From Sphingopyxis sp. KK2 (lineage in GTDB: Bacteria > Pseudomonadota > Alphaproteobacteria > Sphingomonadales > Sphingomonadaceae): a stretch of DNA of 54,790 bases. The stretch lies in contig NZ_LYVN01000009.1 of NCBI RefSeq assembly GCF_001990265.1, positions 1 to 54,790 of the forward strand. The letters are read 5' to 3'. Below the pieces are notes generated by a model that was not told the DNA's origin, did no database searches, and saw only the letters and a list, made by a program, of their open reading frames with translations. The position numbers and the translations under genes are program-made. Shown in pieces: positions 8,857 through 16,499 of this stretch (the stretch's first letter is position 1; every line of letters begins with the position of its first letter).

Positions 8857-10838
8857 AAGACCGGCGGCTCGCCGAACGGCGCCGAGACGGTGACATCCTG
8901 TCCGCCGCTGTAATGGACGCCCGACCAGACATGCACCCAATCGGCCCCGGCGGGCAGATAGGTCGTCCACTCGCGCTTGCCCGCCGCGATTACCGGCGCG
9001 ACGAGCAGGTCGGGGCCGAGCAGGTAGCTCGTCTGGATCGCATAGGTTTCGGGATCGTCCTCGAAATGCAGGAACAGCGGGCGCTGCACCGGCAGCCCGT
9101 TTTCCGACGCCTCCTTCGACAGCTTCCGCAAATAGGGCGCCAGATGCGCATAGATCCGCGTCATCTTCGCAAAATGGGCGAGCAATTCGGGATCGTCGTC
9201 ATATTGCACATTCTGCCGCGGCCTATTGCCCTCATGCGTGCGGATCATCGACGTGAACGCCGACATTTCGGCCCAGCGCATCGCGAGTTCGGCATCGCGC
9301 GTCGTGTCGAACAGGCTGGTATAGCCGCCGCAATCGCTGTGATGATGCGCGTTGCCCAGCATCCCCGCCGACAGCGCGGCGCAGATCACCGTGCCGATCC
9401 CGTCGTGGCGCGAAAAATCGACCGCCTGATCGCCCGCCCACAGCATCGGGCAATGCCCCTGAACGCCGGTCGCACCCGATCGCATGAACACCATCATCTC
9501 GCCCGTCTGGCCGCGCCCGGCGATGCCCTTGGCGTTCACTCCGCCCCACAGCGCCGGCCAGCGATTATGCGCGGTCATCCCGCTCTCGCCATTCGCCAGC
9601 CGCACATCGACGGGCAGATACTCGCCGAAGTCGGCCATCCAGCCCGACAGCCCGAAGTCGATCATCTTCTCGCCGATGATCGTGTCGGCGAACCACGCTG
9701 CGGCCGCCGGATTGGTGAAGTCGACATGCCCGCAATCGAACTCGCCAAAGTCAATGATATAGGGCTCGTCCTTGTCTGGACGCATTACCATGAAGCCCTG
9801 CGCCGCGGCCTCGGCATAGAGCGGGCCGTCGACCGCCAGATAGGGGTTCACATAGCCGAGGAAGCGAATGCCGCGTTCGCGCAGTTCCGCGATCCGTGCG
9901 GGCAGCTCGGGGTAGCGTTCGGCGTTCCACTGCCAGTCCCAGAACAGCCGATTGCCGAAGCTGGTGATGCGCAAGCCCACCCAATCCTCGCACCACAGCC
10001 CCGACACCGCGACACCAGCATCTTCATAGGCTTTCAGCCGCGCAAAACTGTTGTCGCCGTCCTTCAGGCCGATCACAGCACCCTTCAGCAACCATTCGGG
10101 CAGCGGCGGCTGGCGCCCGAAGCGCTCCGACAGCGCGGTGACGAGCTCGGTGAAACGCGGCCGCGCCCACAGTTCGATCTTCGCGGGAATTTCCCAGACC
10201 TCGACCTCGTGATAATCCTCGTCGCGGAAATCGAACGCGGAGTAGGCAAAGCTGTCGACATGCAGCGCGTAACGCCGCGAACTCACATAGGTCGGCTGCG
10301 GATAATTGGTGTGGGCATAACTGCCGCCGCCGCCCTTGCGATGCGCCTCGACCTGCCGGAATAGCTCGGACGAGGGATCGCGGCCCACGCCGGGCTCGCT
10401 CGACCACAAGGGGAAATGCCGCCCGCGCAGGTCGAAATAGGAGAATTGCTCGCCGCCGCCCCACACATGCTCGCCCGCCCCGGCGGGCACGCGCAGCCAC
10501 AGTCGGTTGAGCGTCGCGTCGAGCGCCGTCAGCGCGATCGCCGCATCGTCGCCATCGCCCGACACCGTCGCTTCGAGCAACCACGCCGACCCCGCGGCCT
10601 CGGCGAAGCGCAGCACATCGCCGTCACGCTCGACGTGCCGCAGGGCGATCCGCTCGATCACCTCCTGCGCGACATCGAAATGGCCGAGCTTCGAATGGAC
10701 ATGCGGCACCCCGCGCCCGACCGAGAAACAGGGGGCGCCCTCGCTGTGCGTCAGGATCGCCTGCCCGCCGAGGCGGAGCGCAAAGCCGGTGTCGAGCGCG
10801 TCAAGCGCCATGGGGGAGGATCCTTTCCAAGCCTTCAT
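8802..10838 (-). CDS. yihQ: Sulfoquinovosidase, GH31 (YihQ family)
   Basis: A 678-residue GH31 retaining alpha-glycosidase, the same length as E. coli YihQ and alike along its whole length. YihQ-type enzymes hydrolyse alpha-sulfoquinovosides such as sulfoquinovosyl-glycerol. The nucleophile is D403 in GWMADFGEYLP and the acid/base is D470 in MLWAGDQAVDF. The five sulfonate-recognition positions read K259 (GLKDG), E284 and R297/W300 (CEDWVGLRITSFGNRLFW), and Y506 (SDCGGYTSLF). This is the KERWY version described for Agrobacterium-type sulfoquinovosidases; E. coli has QQRWY. The start at 10838 has AGGGAGGA five bases upstream; the longer reading runs into a repeat and is unlikely. It follows a TonB receptor gene in the same direction. 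No signal peptide is seen, so it should be cytoplasmic. Confidence 0.92.
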   Translation of the reverse strand: MKAWKGSSPMALDALDTGFALRLGGQAILTHSEGAPCFSVGRGVPHVHSKLGHFDVAQEVIERIALRHVERDGDVLRFAEAAGSAWLLEATVSGDGDDAAIALTALDATLNRLWLRVPAGAGEHVWGGGEQFSYFDLRGRHFPLWSSEPGVGRDPSSELFRQVEAHRKGGGGSYAHTNYPQPTYVSSRRYALHVDSFAYSAFDFRDEDYHEVEVWEIPAKIELWARPRFTELVTALSERFGRQPPLPEWLLKGAVIGLKDGDNSFARLKAYEDAGVAVSGLWCEDWVGLRITSFGNRLFWDWQWNAERYPELPARIAELRERGIRFLGYVNPYLAVDGPLYAEAAAQGFMVMRPDKDEPYIIDFGEFDCGHVDFTNPAAAAWFADTIIGEKMIDFGLSGWMADFGEYLPVDVRLANGESGMTAHNRWPALWGGVNAKGIAGRGQTGEMMVFMRSGATGVQGHCPMLWAGDQAVDFSRHDGIGTVICAALSAGMLGNAHHHSDCGGYTSLFDTTRDAELAMRWAEMSAFTSMIRTHEGNRPRQNVQYDDDPELLAHFAKMTRIYAHLAPYLRKLSKEASENGLPVQRPLFLHFEDDPETYAIQTSYLLGPDLLVAPVIAAGKREWTTYLPAGADWVHVWSGVHYSGGQDVTVSAPFGEPPVFYRAGSADAALFTGIPSA

Positions 10839-10842
10839 AATA

Positions 10843-10980
10843 TCCTCCCTGTCGCGAAGCGATGGGGAGGGGGACCGCGCGCCCATAGGGCGTGGTGGAG
10901 GGGCCGCGACGTTGCTCAATCGCCCCTCCGTCGGCGGCTAGCGCCGCTGCTACCTCCCCATGGCTTCGCCACAGGGAGGA
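10843..10980. repeat. Nested palindromic repeat between TBDR and sulfoquinovosidase genes
   Basis: Two 28-base arms, 10843-10870 and 10953-10980, are inverted copies with two mismatches. Their outer ends read TCCTCCCTG and CAGGGAGGA. Inner segments GGAGGGGC and GCCCCTCC form a second stem. The element lies directly upstream of the GH31 start, and on the coding strand one arm end, AGGGAGGA, serves as that gene's ribosome binding site. It may also act as a hairpin that reduces read-through from the receptor gene. Confidence 0.85.
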
Positions 10981-11026
10981 AAGAGGAGCCCCCGCCGCGA
11001 CGTGCGCGGCGGGGGCAGGGGGTGGG

Positions 11027-13357
11027 TCAGAAATTCACGCGGCCGGTGACGCCGACATAGCGTTCGGCGTCGCGCGGGGTGATCTGGCGCATGAAGCTGG
11101 TGCCGTTCGGGATGCGCTGGATGACGAAATGCTTGTCGGTCAGGTTCTTGACCAGGAACGACAGGCTGTATTTGTCGTCGTCGGTACGCACCGTGATCCC
11201 GGCGTCCCAGATCGCATAGGCGCCCTGAAAGGCGTTGGGGTTCTGGTTGATGTCGAACTGGGTGCGGCTCTGGTACGCCAGCGAGCTGTTCAGGTCGACG
11301 TTGAACCCGTCGATGTTCAGCGGCAGGCGCCAGTCCATCGTCACCGTGCCCTTGTACTTGGGGGCAAAGGGCAAGGGCTTGCCGTTGATCGCGGCGGCGC
11401 AGGTCACCGCGGCGCCCGGCGGGCAGATGAACTGGTTGATATGCGCGTCGGTATAGTTGAGGCCGCCCGACAGCGAGAAATTGTCGGTCAGCGACGCGTT
11501 GAAGTCCATCTCGATGCCGCGCGTCGACACGGTGCCCGCGTTGGTCAGGCGGGTGACGACCTGCCCGGCGACCAGGTCGAGGAAGTTCGCCTGGTAATTG
11601 TCGTATTTGGCATAGAAGCCCGCGATGTTGACCGTCAGGCGGCGGTCGAACAGCCGGGTCTTCAGGCCGACTTCATAGGCGTTCGACGTTTCGGGATCGA
11701 TGCGGCCGGTGTCGCGCGCCTGCATGTTGAAAAAGACGTTGAGCGCCGGGCCCTTATAGCCGCGGGTGTACATGCTGTACGCCATGATATCGTCGCTGAG
11801 GTCGTACTGCAGGCCGGCATTGCCCGACCAGCCGCTGTCCTTGATCGACCCCGAAGAGGTGAAGCCCGGGTTCACGCCCGGAAAGGCGGCCGCCGAGGTC
11901 GAGACGCGGATGAAGTCATAGCTGACCTTGTCGTTGGTGTGGCGCAGCCCGGCGATCGCGCGGAAATCGTCGCTGATGTTCGCGGTGAGCTGGCCGAACG
12001 CCGAATAGCTGGTCAGCTTGGTGGTGAAATCGGCATTGCCCTGGTTGGTGACATAGGTCGACGACCCCGCCGCGCACGGCGTCAGCCCGTTCACCGTCGG
12101 CAGCGTCGATGCGGTGCAGGCGGTCACGGTGCGGTTGAAGAAGTCGACCTCCTTCGTCTTGTAGAAATACAGGCCCGCGACATATTCCAGGAACTGCGGG
12201 CCGGTCGACGCAAGGCGCAGTTCCTGCGTGAACTGGTCGAACTTCAGGTCGCCGCGGTCGTGCGAGCGGACGTCACCCGACGCGGTGCCGGTGTTGACAT
12301 AGGTCGGCGCATCGGAACGGAAATCGCCGTCGCGCTGCTGGTAATTATACCAGTGACGATAGGCGGTGATCGAGGTGATCGACGCCGCGCCCAGGTCGAT
12401 GTCGACCTGCGCGGACACACCGCTGTTCTTGTCCTTGGTATAGGGGTCGAGGTCGTTGTCGATGTCCTGGTTCTTGCCGTCGAGCGTCAGCGGCGCGAGG
12501 CTGGGAATGAACACCGCATTGTTGAACGCCGAGGAAAAGACGGTGCCGATGCTGTCGGCAAAGCCGTCGTCGCTGTTCTTCGAATAATCGGCGATCAGCG
12601 TGACCTTCACCGCGTCGGTCGGTTCGGCGATCAATTTCCCGCGCACGCCCCAATGCTCATAGCCGTTGACGCGGTTGCCGTTGAACACGTTGATCGCATT
12701 GCCGGCATATTGCGACCAGAAACCGGTGAGCGAGGCCTTCAGCCCGTCGCTCAGCGCGCCGCCCAGGCTGCCGCGGATGCGATATTCATTGCCTTCGTAC
12801 CAGGCCGCATCGACATAGCCGCCGAAGGCGTCGTCGGGCTCGCGGGTGACGATGTTGATGACGCCGGCGCTGGCATTCTTGCCGAACAGGCTGCCCTGCG
12901 GCCCGCGCAGCACTTCGATGCGCTCGACGTCGAGGAAGTCGGAGGTCTGCTGGCCGGTGCGCGCATAGACGACGCCGTCGATGACGGTCGACACCGAGGG
13001 TTCGACCCCCGACGAGAAGCTGATCGTGCCGACGCCGCGGATCGACAGCGCCGAATCCTTGTTGGTGTTGCCCTTGCGGAAGGTCAGGGTGGGGACGCGC
13101 TGGAACAGCTGCTCGGCCGAATTGACATTGGCGCGTTCGAGCTGGTCGCCCGACACCACGGTGATCGCGACCGGCACGTCCTGCAGGTTCTGGGCGCGCT
13201 TCTGCGCGGTGACGATGATCTCGGTGCCGCCAAAGGCGCTGTCGTCGGCCTGCGCTTCCTGCGGTGCGGCGTCCTGCGCCGCGGCGGGCGCGGCGATCAG
13301 TGCCAGCCCCAATGCGGTGGTGAATGTCAGATACGCTTTGGCTTTCGACGAAACCAT
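11027..13357 (-). CDS. TonB-dependent receptor, candidate sulfoquinovoside importer
   Basis: A 776-residue outer-membrane receptor. Residues 1-28 form a signal peptide ending in APAAAQ. The TonB box region is GGTEIIVTAQKRAQNLQDVPVAITV, the plug contains GVGTISFSSGVEPSVSTVIDGVVYAR and RIEVLRGPQGSLFGKNASAGVINIVT, and the 22-strand barrel ends in the terminal aromatic motif VGVTGRVNF. The start at 13357 is chosen because GGGAGGA lies upstream and the signal peptide begins there. It belongs to the large sphingomonad family related to iron-siderophore receptors that often carries glycans or aromatics. Transport of sulfoquinovosyl-glycerol is inferred only from the downstream sulfoquinovosidase. 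Confidence 0.9.
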   Translation of the reverse strand: MVSSKAKAYLTFTTALGLALIAAPAAAQDAAPQEAQADDSAFGGTEIIVTAQKRAQNLQDVPVAITVVSGDQLERANVNSAEQLFQRVPTLTFRKGNTNKDSALSIRGVGTISFSSGVEPSVSTVIDGVVYARTGQQTSDFLDVERIEVLRGPQGSLFGKNASAGVINIVTREPDDAFGGYVDAAWYEGNEYRIRGSLGGALSDGLKASLTGFWSQYAGNAINVFNGNRVNGYEHWGVRGKLIAEPTDAVKVTLIADYSKNSDDGFADSIGTVFSSAFNNAVFIPSLAPLTLDGKNQDIDNDLDPYTKDKNSGVSAQVDIDLGAASITSITAYRHWYNYQQRDGDFRSDAPTYVNTGTASGDVRSHDRGDLKFDQFTQELRLASTGPQFLEYVAGLYFYKTKEVDFFNRTVTACTASTLPTVNGLTPCAAGSSTYVTNQGNADFTTKLTSYSAFGQLTANISDDFRAIAGLRHTNDKVSYDFIRVSTSAAAFPGVNPGFTSSGSIKDSGWSGNAGLQYDLSDDIMAYSMYTRGYKGPALNVFFNMQARDTGRIDPETSNAYEVGLKTRLFDRRLTVNIAGFYAKYDNYQANFLDLVAGQVVTRLTNAGTVSTRGIEMDFNASLTDNFSLSGGLNYTDAHINQFICPPGAAVTCAAAINGKPLPFAPKYKGTVTMDWRLPLNIDGFNVDLNSSLAYQSRTQFDINQNPNAFQGAYAIWDAGITVRTDDDKYSLSFLVKNLTDKHFVIQRIPNGTSFMRQITPRDAERYVGVTGRVNF

Positions 13358-13392
13358 GTTCAGATCCTCCCTAGATGCGCTGTCGTCCCATA

Positions 13393-13413
13393 TGTCAATC
13401 AATTCAATTGACA
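13393..13413. promoter_or_regulatory. Inverted-repeat operator candidate at the TBDR promoter
   Basis: TGTCAAT and ATTGACA form a perfect 7-base inverted repeat with a 7-base spacer, 36 bases upstream of the TBDR start. On the reverse strand TTGACA in the proximal arm can serve as a -35 box, with TCTAGG 17 bases further on as a weak -10. A regulator bound here would block the promoter. Which regulator binds is unknown. Confidence 0.5.
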
Positions 13414-13454
13414 ATCATGAGCCGACCCAATGCGCGCAATTATTTTTGTGGTCC

Positions 13455-13497
13455 AATAGAGAAATGTCGCGATGTCATGTCCGAATGCTATGGCTTG
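13455..13497 (+). repeat. Degenerate 43-base direct repeat, copy 1
   Basis: This copy contains GAGAAATGTCG, then ATGTCC and AATGCTATG, and matches 13699-13741 at 37 of 43 positions. The copies are 244 bases apart in the same orientation. The substitutions do not preserve a reading frame in any obvious way, so this looks like a non-coding repeat rather than a coding remnant. Confidence 0.75.
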
Positions 13498-13698
13498 CAG
13501 GACAGTCGGAGCGGCAGGTTCGGCGCTCTGGCTCGCGTGTCGACCTTGTCATCGGCAATCCTTCCCTCGTCGTGGCGGATCGCTCGTCCGCTTCGACATC
13601 AGGCCGCGCACTTCAAGTCGCGTGCGGCCACGAATCGACCGGCCGGCGCCATTGCCGGTCAGTCCTGCACGGGATGCGCGTCAAATTCATTGCAGTCT

Positions 13699-13741
13699 AA
13701 TCGAGAAATGTCGGGTTGTTATGTCCAAATGCTATGACTTG
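13699..13741 (+). repeat. Degenerate 43-base direct repeat, copy 2
   Basis: The second copy of the repeat at 13455-13497, with six differences. Together the pair marks the left side of the lower-G+C island. No third copy was seen on the right side of the island between 17112 and 17372, so the pair does not bracket the island. Confidence 0.75.
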
Positions 13742-13995
13742 GTCGCTGGCTGCTACTGACCGAAGTCGACGCGCCTGGGCGGTCCGCACGACGTCCGAAT
13801 GGATGGAAAACCATTGTTCCGGATGCGCGGTATCATCGACCGATTTCGGTCGTTCAGTTGGATCACTAAAGAGCTGGCGTTGATCTATTTGCCAGAACTG
13901 GTCGATTTCGGACCGACCGCTTGTCGATGCGAGTCGCGAATGACGGATGCGGGAGCGCCGATCGGCCCGCTACGACCGCAATCGACCAATTTCAG

Positions 13996-14256
13996 CTAGG
14001 ACGGATCGGTCGGCGGAAAGCGCAGTGCGGCGGCGATCTGTGCTTCGGCCGCGGTTGCTTCTTCGACGAGCAGGCGCAACGCCTTGGCGGTGTCTGCCAA
14101 CAGTCCGTCACCAAGAGGCCGCTCGCCATTGACGAAACGGCGGATGGCCCGCTCGTCTATGCCAAGTCGCCGCGAGAAGGCCGTGGTGCCGCCAAATAGT
14201 TGGATGCAATAGGCAAAATGCTCGCGTCGCTCGTCCGCTGAAAATGAAGCGGTCAT
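13996..14256 (-). CDS. Small helix-turn-helix-like protein
   Basis: An 86-residue protein. Residues about 22-48 (GGTTAFSRRLGIDERAIRRFVNGERPL) look like a Cro/C1-type helix-turn-helix, though I do not recognise a named family. The start ATG 14256 has AAAGGGG upstream; the longer reading from 14361 has no ribosome site and is unlikely. It is divergent from the three-gene operon beginning at 14449, an arrangement that fits a local regulator. It could bind the roughly 190-base gap between them. Confidence 0.65.
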   Translation of the reverse strand: MTASFSADERREHFAYCIQLFGGTTAFSRRLGIDERAIRRFVNGERPLGDGLLADTAKALRLLVEEATAAEAQIAAALRFPPTDPS

Positions 14257-14448
14257 TGTTTCCCCTTTTCGTTCGCTGCCGGGGCCATAGGCCATCTTGC
14301 GGATGCGGCGCAATCGACCAACGCTGGCCGGTTGCCGCTCATGTCTCAGTTCGGCGATCACTCGCTAATCGGATGAATAAATGCTTCGCTTTTCCGGGCA
14401 GACATGCTGATTGGCGGCTTTGGCATAAGATAAGCCGGGAGGGGACGG

Positions 14449-14922
14449 ATGAGCAGGAAAAGTGGTGCCGCCGCCAACAGGCGCGCGGGGCCGTTTGAGG
14501 TTAGCGCCGCGGCCTTTGTCGGCGCGTCCATGGGCGGAGTGATCGTGTGGTTCGGACAGGCGGGATCATTTCGCATTACGCCCGAGGGCATGGACTATGC
14601 GGACTTGGCGGCAATTCTACTGACGGCCGTCGGCGTAATCGTGGCCATCTTCGCTGGCGTGCTCGCGCTCGCAGCGATCTGGGGCTTTAATCAACTCAAA
14701 AGAGACGCCGTGGCGGCGGCCGAGGTCGCAGGATCAACTGAAATTAGGGAACAGATTGAGAACGGAACTATCAAGGACTATATAGCTGCGGAAGTTGGCC
14801 GTCTCGCGGATGAAGAATTCAAGTCTGAGCGGATGGACCAGCGGATCAAAAATCGAGTGGACGCGGTGGCATTTGGCCGACCGGATGCTGATCGGCTGCT
14901 CGAAGAGGAAGGAGATGAGTAA
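14449..14922 (+). CDS. Hypothetical two-TM membrane protein
   Basis: A 157-residue protein I do not recognise. Two hydrophobic segments, residues about 18-36 (VSAAAFVGASMGGVIVWFG) and 52-82, are followed by a charged, probably helical, cytoplasmic tail of about 75 residues. The tail contains STEIREQIENGTIKDYIAAEV and ends in EEEGDE. Its stop shares a base with the start of the metallopeptidase gene (TAATG), so the two are co-translated. The local base composition is less G+C-rich than the flanks (29 of 60 bases at 14761-14820), a sign of acquisition. A membrane anchor or effector partner for the next two proteins is an inference. Confidence 0.75.
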   Translation: MSRKSGAAANRRAGPFEVSAAAFVGASMGGVIVWFGQAGSFRITPEGMDYADLAAILLTAVGVIVAIFAGVLALAAIWGFNQLKRDAVAAAEVAGSTEIREQIENGTIKDYIAAEVGRLADEEFKSERMDQRIKNRVDAVAFGRPDADRLLEEEGDE

Positions 14923-15413
14923 TGAGTCCCGAGTGGAACCTTCTACCGCCGGAGGTTCGCGCCCGTATTCAAGAGTTCCAGGACGTGCCCCCCATCCGGC
15001 TACCCGATTTGGCGCGCGCTCTCGGTGTATCCGTGAAAGCAGCGACCTTGGCGCCCGGAATTTCCGGCGAGATCCGTCCGGCTGAAGGAGGCAACGGGTT
15101 CGTCATTCGCATCAATCGCCATGATCCTCCCAAGCGGCAGCGCTTCACCGTCGCGCACGAGCTCGCGCATTTTCTGCTTCACCGCGACGAAATCGGTGCG
15201 GGCATTGAGGATGACGTTCTGTATCGCTCGAACCTTTCCGATCGGCGCGAGCATCAGGCCAACCGGTTGGCTGCCGATATATTGATGCCGGATGTTCTCG
15301 TGGGGGAAGCCAGGGAGGAGGCCGAAGAAATCGGTGTTGGAGATGTCGTACTGCATCTCGCCGAGATTTTTGGCGTATCTGAGGCAGCTATGCGGATCAA
15401 GGTCGAGCGCTAA
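14922..15413 (+). CDS. ImmA/IrrE-family metallo-endopeptidase
   Basis: A 163-residue zinc peptidase-like protein. The zincin motif H79-E80-L-A-H83 (TVAHELAHFLLH) is followed by REHQANRLAADILMP, the second half of the family signature with the likely third metal ligand. ImmA/IrrE proteins cleave repressors (phage ImmR, Deinococcus DdrO) after stress, or accompany toxin-antitoxin and defence modules. There is no N-terminal HTH domain. It is the middle gene of a three-gene operon and could act on the small HTH-like protein at 13996-14256 or activate a neighbour; both are inferences. Confidence 0.9.
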   Translation: MSPEWNLLPPEVRARIQEFQDVPPIRLPDLARALGVSVKAATLAPGISGEIRPAEGGNGFVIRINRHDPPKRQRFTVAHELAHFLLHRDEIGAGIEDDVLYRSNLSDRREHQANRLAADILMPDVLVGEAREEAEEIGVGDVVLHLAEIFGVSEAAMRIKVER

Positions 15414-15428
15414 AGGGGGAATAACAGA

Positions 15429-16499
15429 GTGGCACTGCGTGAATGGAATCAGATCCCCTACCTCCCGATGCTATCGCTGCGACCAGCGGAAATGCGTGCG
15501 CTCGAAGAATTGCCGAACCTGACAAAGGATCGCCTGCTCCCAATTGTCCAACTACGCCCGTGGGTCGGAGCTCACCGACTGGAGAATGCGACCGACCGGA
15601 TACGTGAGGCTTATGGGGAAAGGCCCGTTATAGTCGCGATGGGTGAACGCGAGCCCCCAAATGAGCGGCCCGTCCATGCCCAGCTCGAGGAGTTGCGCGG
15701 ACCGGCATTCGGCTTCAGAGCTTGGTGCGAATTTTTTCGCGCCCACGAAAATTACATCCCCGCCATACAATATTCTCCCTCCATCGCGGACGAAGAGGCG
15801 CAAATCGCAGAACTCTACGCTCTTGATCGCGGGCTCGTCGTGATCATCGAGCCGCCGGCATTTCCAGCGATCGGCGTGATCGCGGCTCGTGTGGGCGCCA
15901 GGACGGAAGGAGGGCAAGGCGTCTGTTTCGTCCTCGACTTCGGTTTCGCGGGCCGGGACCATCTGGAAGTCGCCGCGCGTGCAACGGGCTACATCAACAC
16001 GATAAGGGCCAGCGCCGCGGCAGCATTTGTATCGCTATCCGCATCCTCATTTCCGGATAATTTTGTCGGGCTTTCTGATCAGCCGATTTATGAGCGCCGC
16101 CTGTTCGATACGATGCCGGCGCTCGGCAATCTCATCTATGGCGATCGCGGTAGTGCGCGCGTCGAGCGCCAAAGCGGCGGCGGTGGTTTGCCTGCGCCGC
16201 GGATCGATTATCCGATGTTCGACGCTTGGAATTTTTATCGGTCCGACACCATCACGGGTTTTCCGGGTTACAGGATTCAAGCCGAACGGCTCATTGCGAC
16301 CGAGGCCGAGGGCGTGTGGAATCCCCGGCTGAGGGTCTGGGGAACGCAGATGATCGAACGAACTGCCGCCGGCGACATGTCTGCGATTGGCAGCCCTCAG
16401 AAAGCGACGGCGGCAAGGATCAACCTTCACTTGCAACGACAAGCCTTCTACTATGATCCCGGTTCGGCAGAAGACACCGATGAAGATTGGTCAGGCTGA
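15429..16499 (+). CDS. Phage 'beta'-family protein (sce7725-like)
   Basis: A 356-residue protein. Its N terminus, IPYLPMLSLRPAEMRALEELPNLTKDRLLPIVQLRP, has the pattern of the beta-protein family first named from T4-like phages and of the related sce7725 group. That pattern is a Y-P-x-L opening, E-x-x-AL, then a K/R-x-x-L-x-P-I segment. The biochemical role is not known. The start is GTG at 15429, with GGGGGA further upstream, 15 bases after the metallopeptidase stop. It overlaps the convergent sce7726-like gene by nine bases. Because beta/sce7725 and sce7726 proteins tend to occur together, I read the pair as functionally linked. Confidence 0.7.
   Translation: MALREWNQIPYLPMLSLRPAEMRALEELPNLTKDRLLPIVQLRPWVGAHRLENATDRIREAYGERPVIVAMGEREPPNERPVHAQLEELRGPAFGFRAWCEFFRAHENYIPAIQYSPSIADEEAQIAELYALDRGLVVIIEPPAFPAIGVIAARVGARTEGGQGVCFVLDFGFAGRDHLEVAARATGYINTIRASAAAAFVSLSASSFPDNFVGLSDQPIYERRLFDTMPALGNLIYGDRGSARVERQSGGGGLPAPRIDYPMFDAWNFYRSDTITGFPGYRIQAERLIATEAEGVWNPRLRVWGTQMIERTAAGDMSAIGSPQKATAARINLHLQRQAFYYDPGSAEDTDEDWSG

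Larger units (their letters stand above)
13414..13995. other. Intergenic stretch at left border of island
   Basis: About 580 bases lie between the TBDR promoter and the small HTH-like gene with no convincing coding sequence. Short open frames exist, but they lack recognisable motifs and ribosome sites. It contains two related 43-base direct repeats, listed separately, and a loose inverted match between GGTCGATTTCGG near 13900 and CAATCGACCAA near 13980. The composition suggests decayed or acquired sequence. Confidence 0.6.

Noticed and set aside
8373-10364. 663-residue open frame on the + strand
   Set aside because: It runs across the LysR gene out of frame and then antisense to the GH31 gene; no signal of a protein family.
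8802-10838. Annotation of the GH31 gene as alpha-xylosidase or plain alpha-glucosidase
   Set aside because: Full-length resemblance to YihQ and the complete sulfonate-binding residue set favour sulfoquinovosidase.
10892-13411. 839-residue open frame on the + strand
   Set aside because: It is antisense to the TonB receptor gene, rich in Arg, Asp and Val from high-G+C codon mirroring, and shows no domain.
13414-13995. Possible CRISPR array or coding remnant from the repeats near 13455 and 13699
   Set aside because: There are only two copies, 244 bases apart and with six differences, with no regular spacing and no cas genes.
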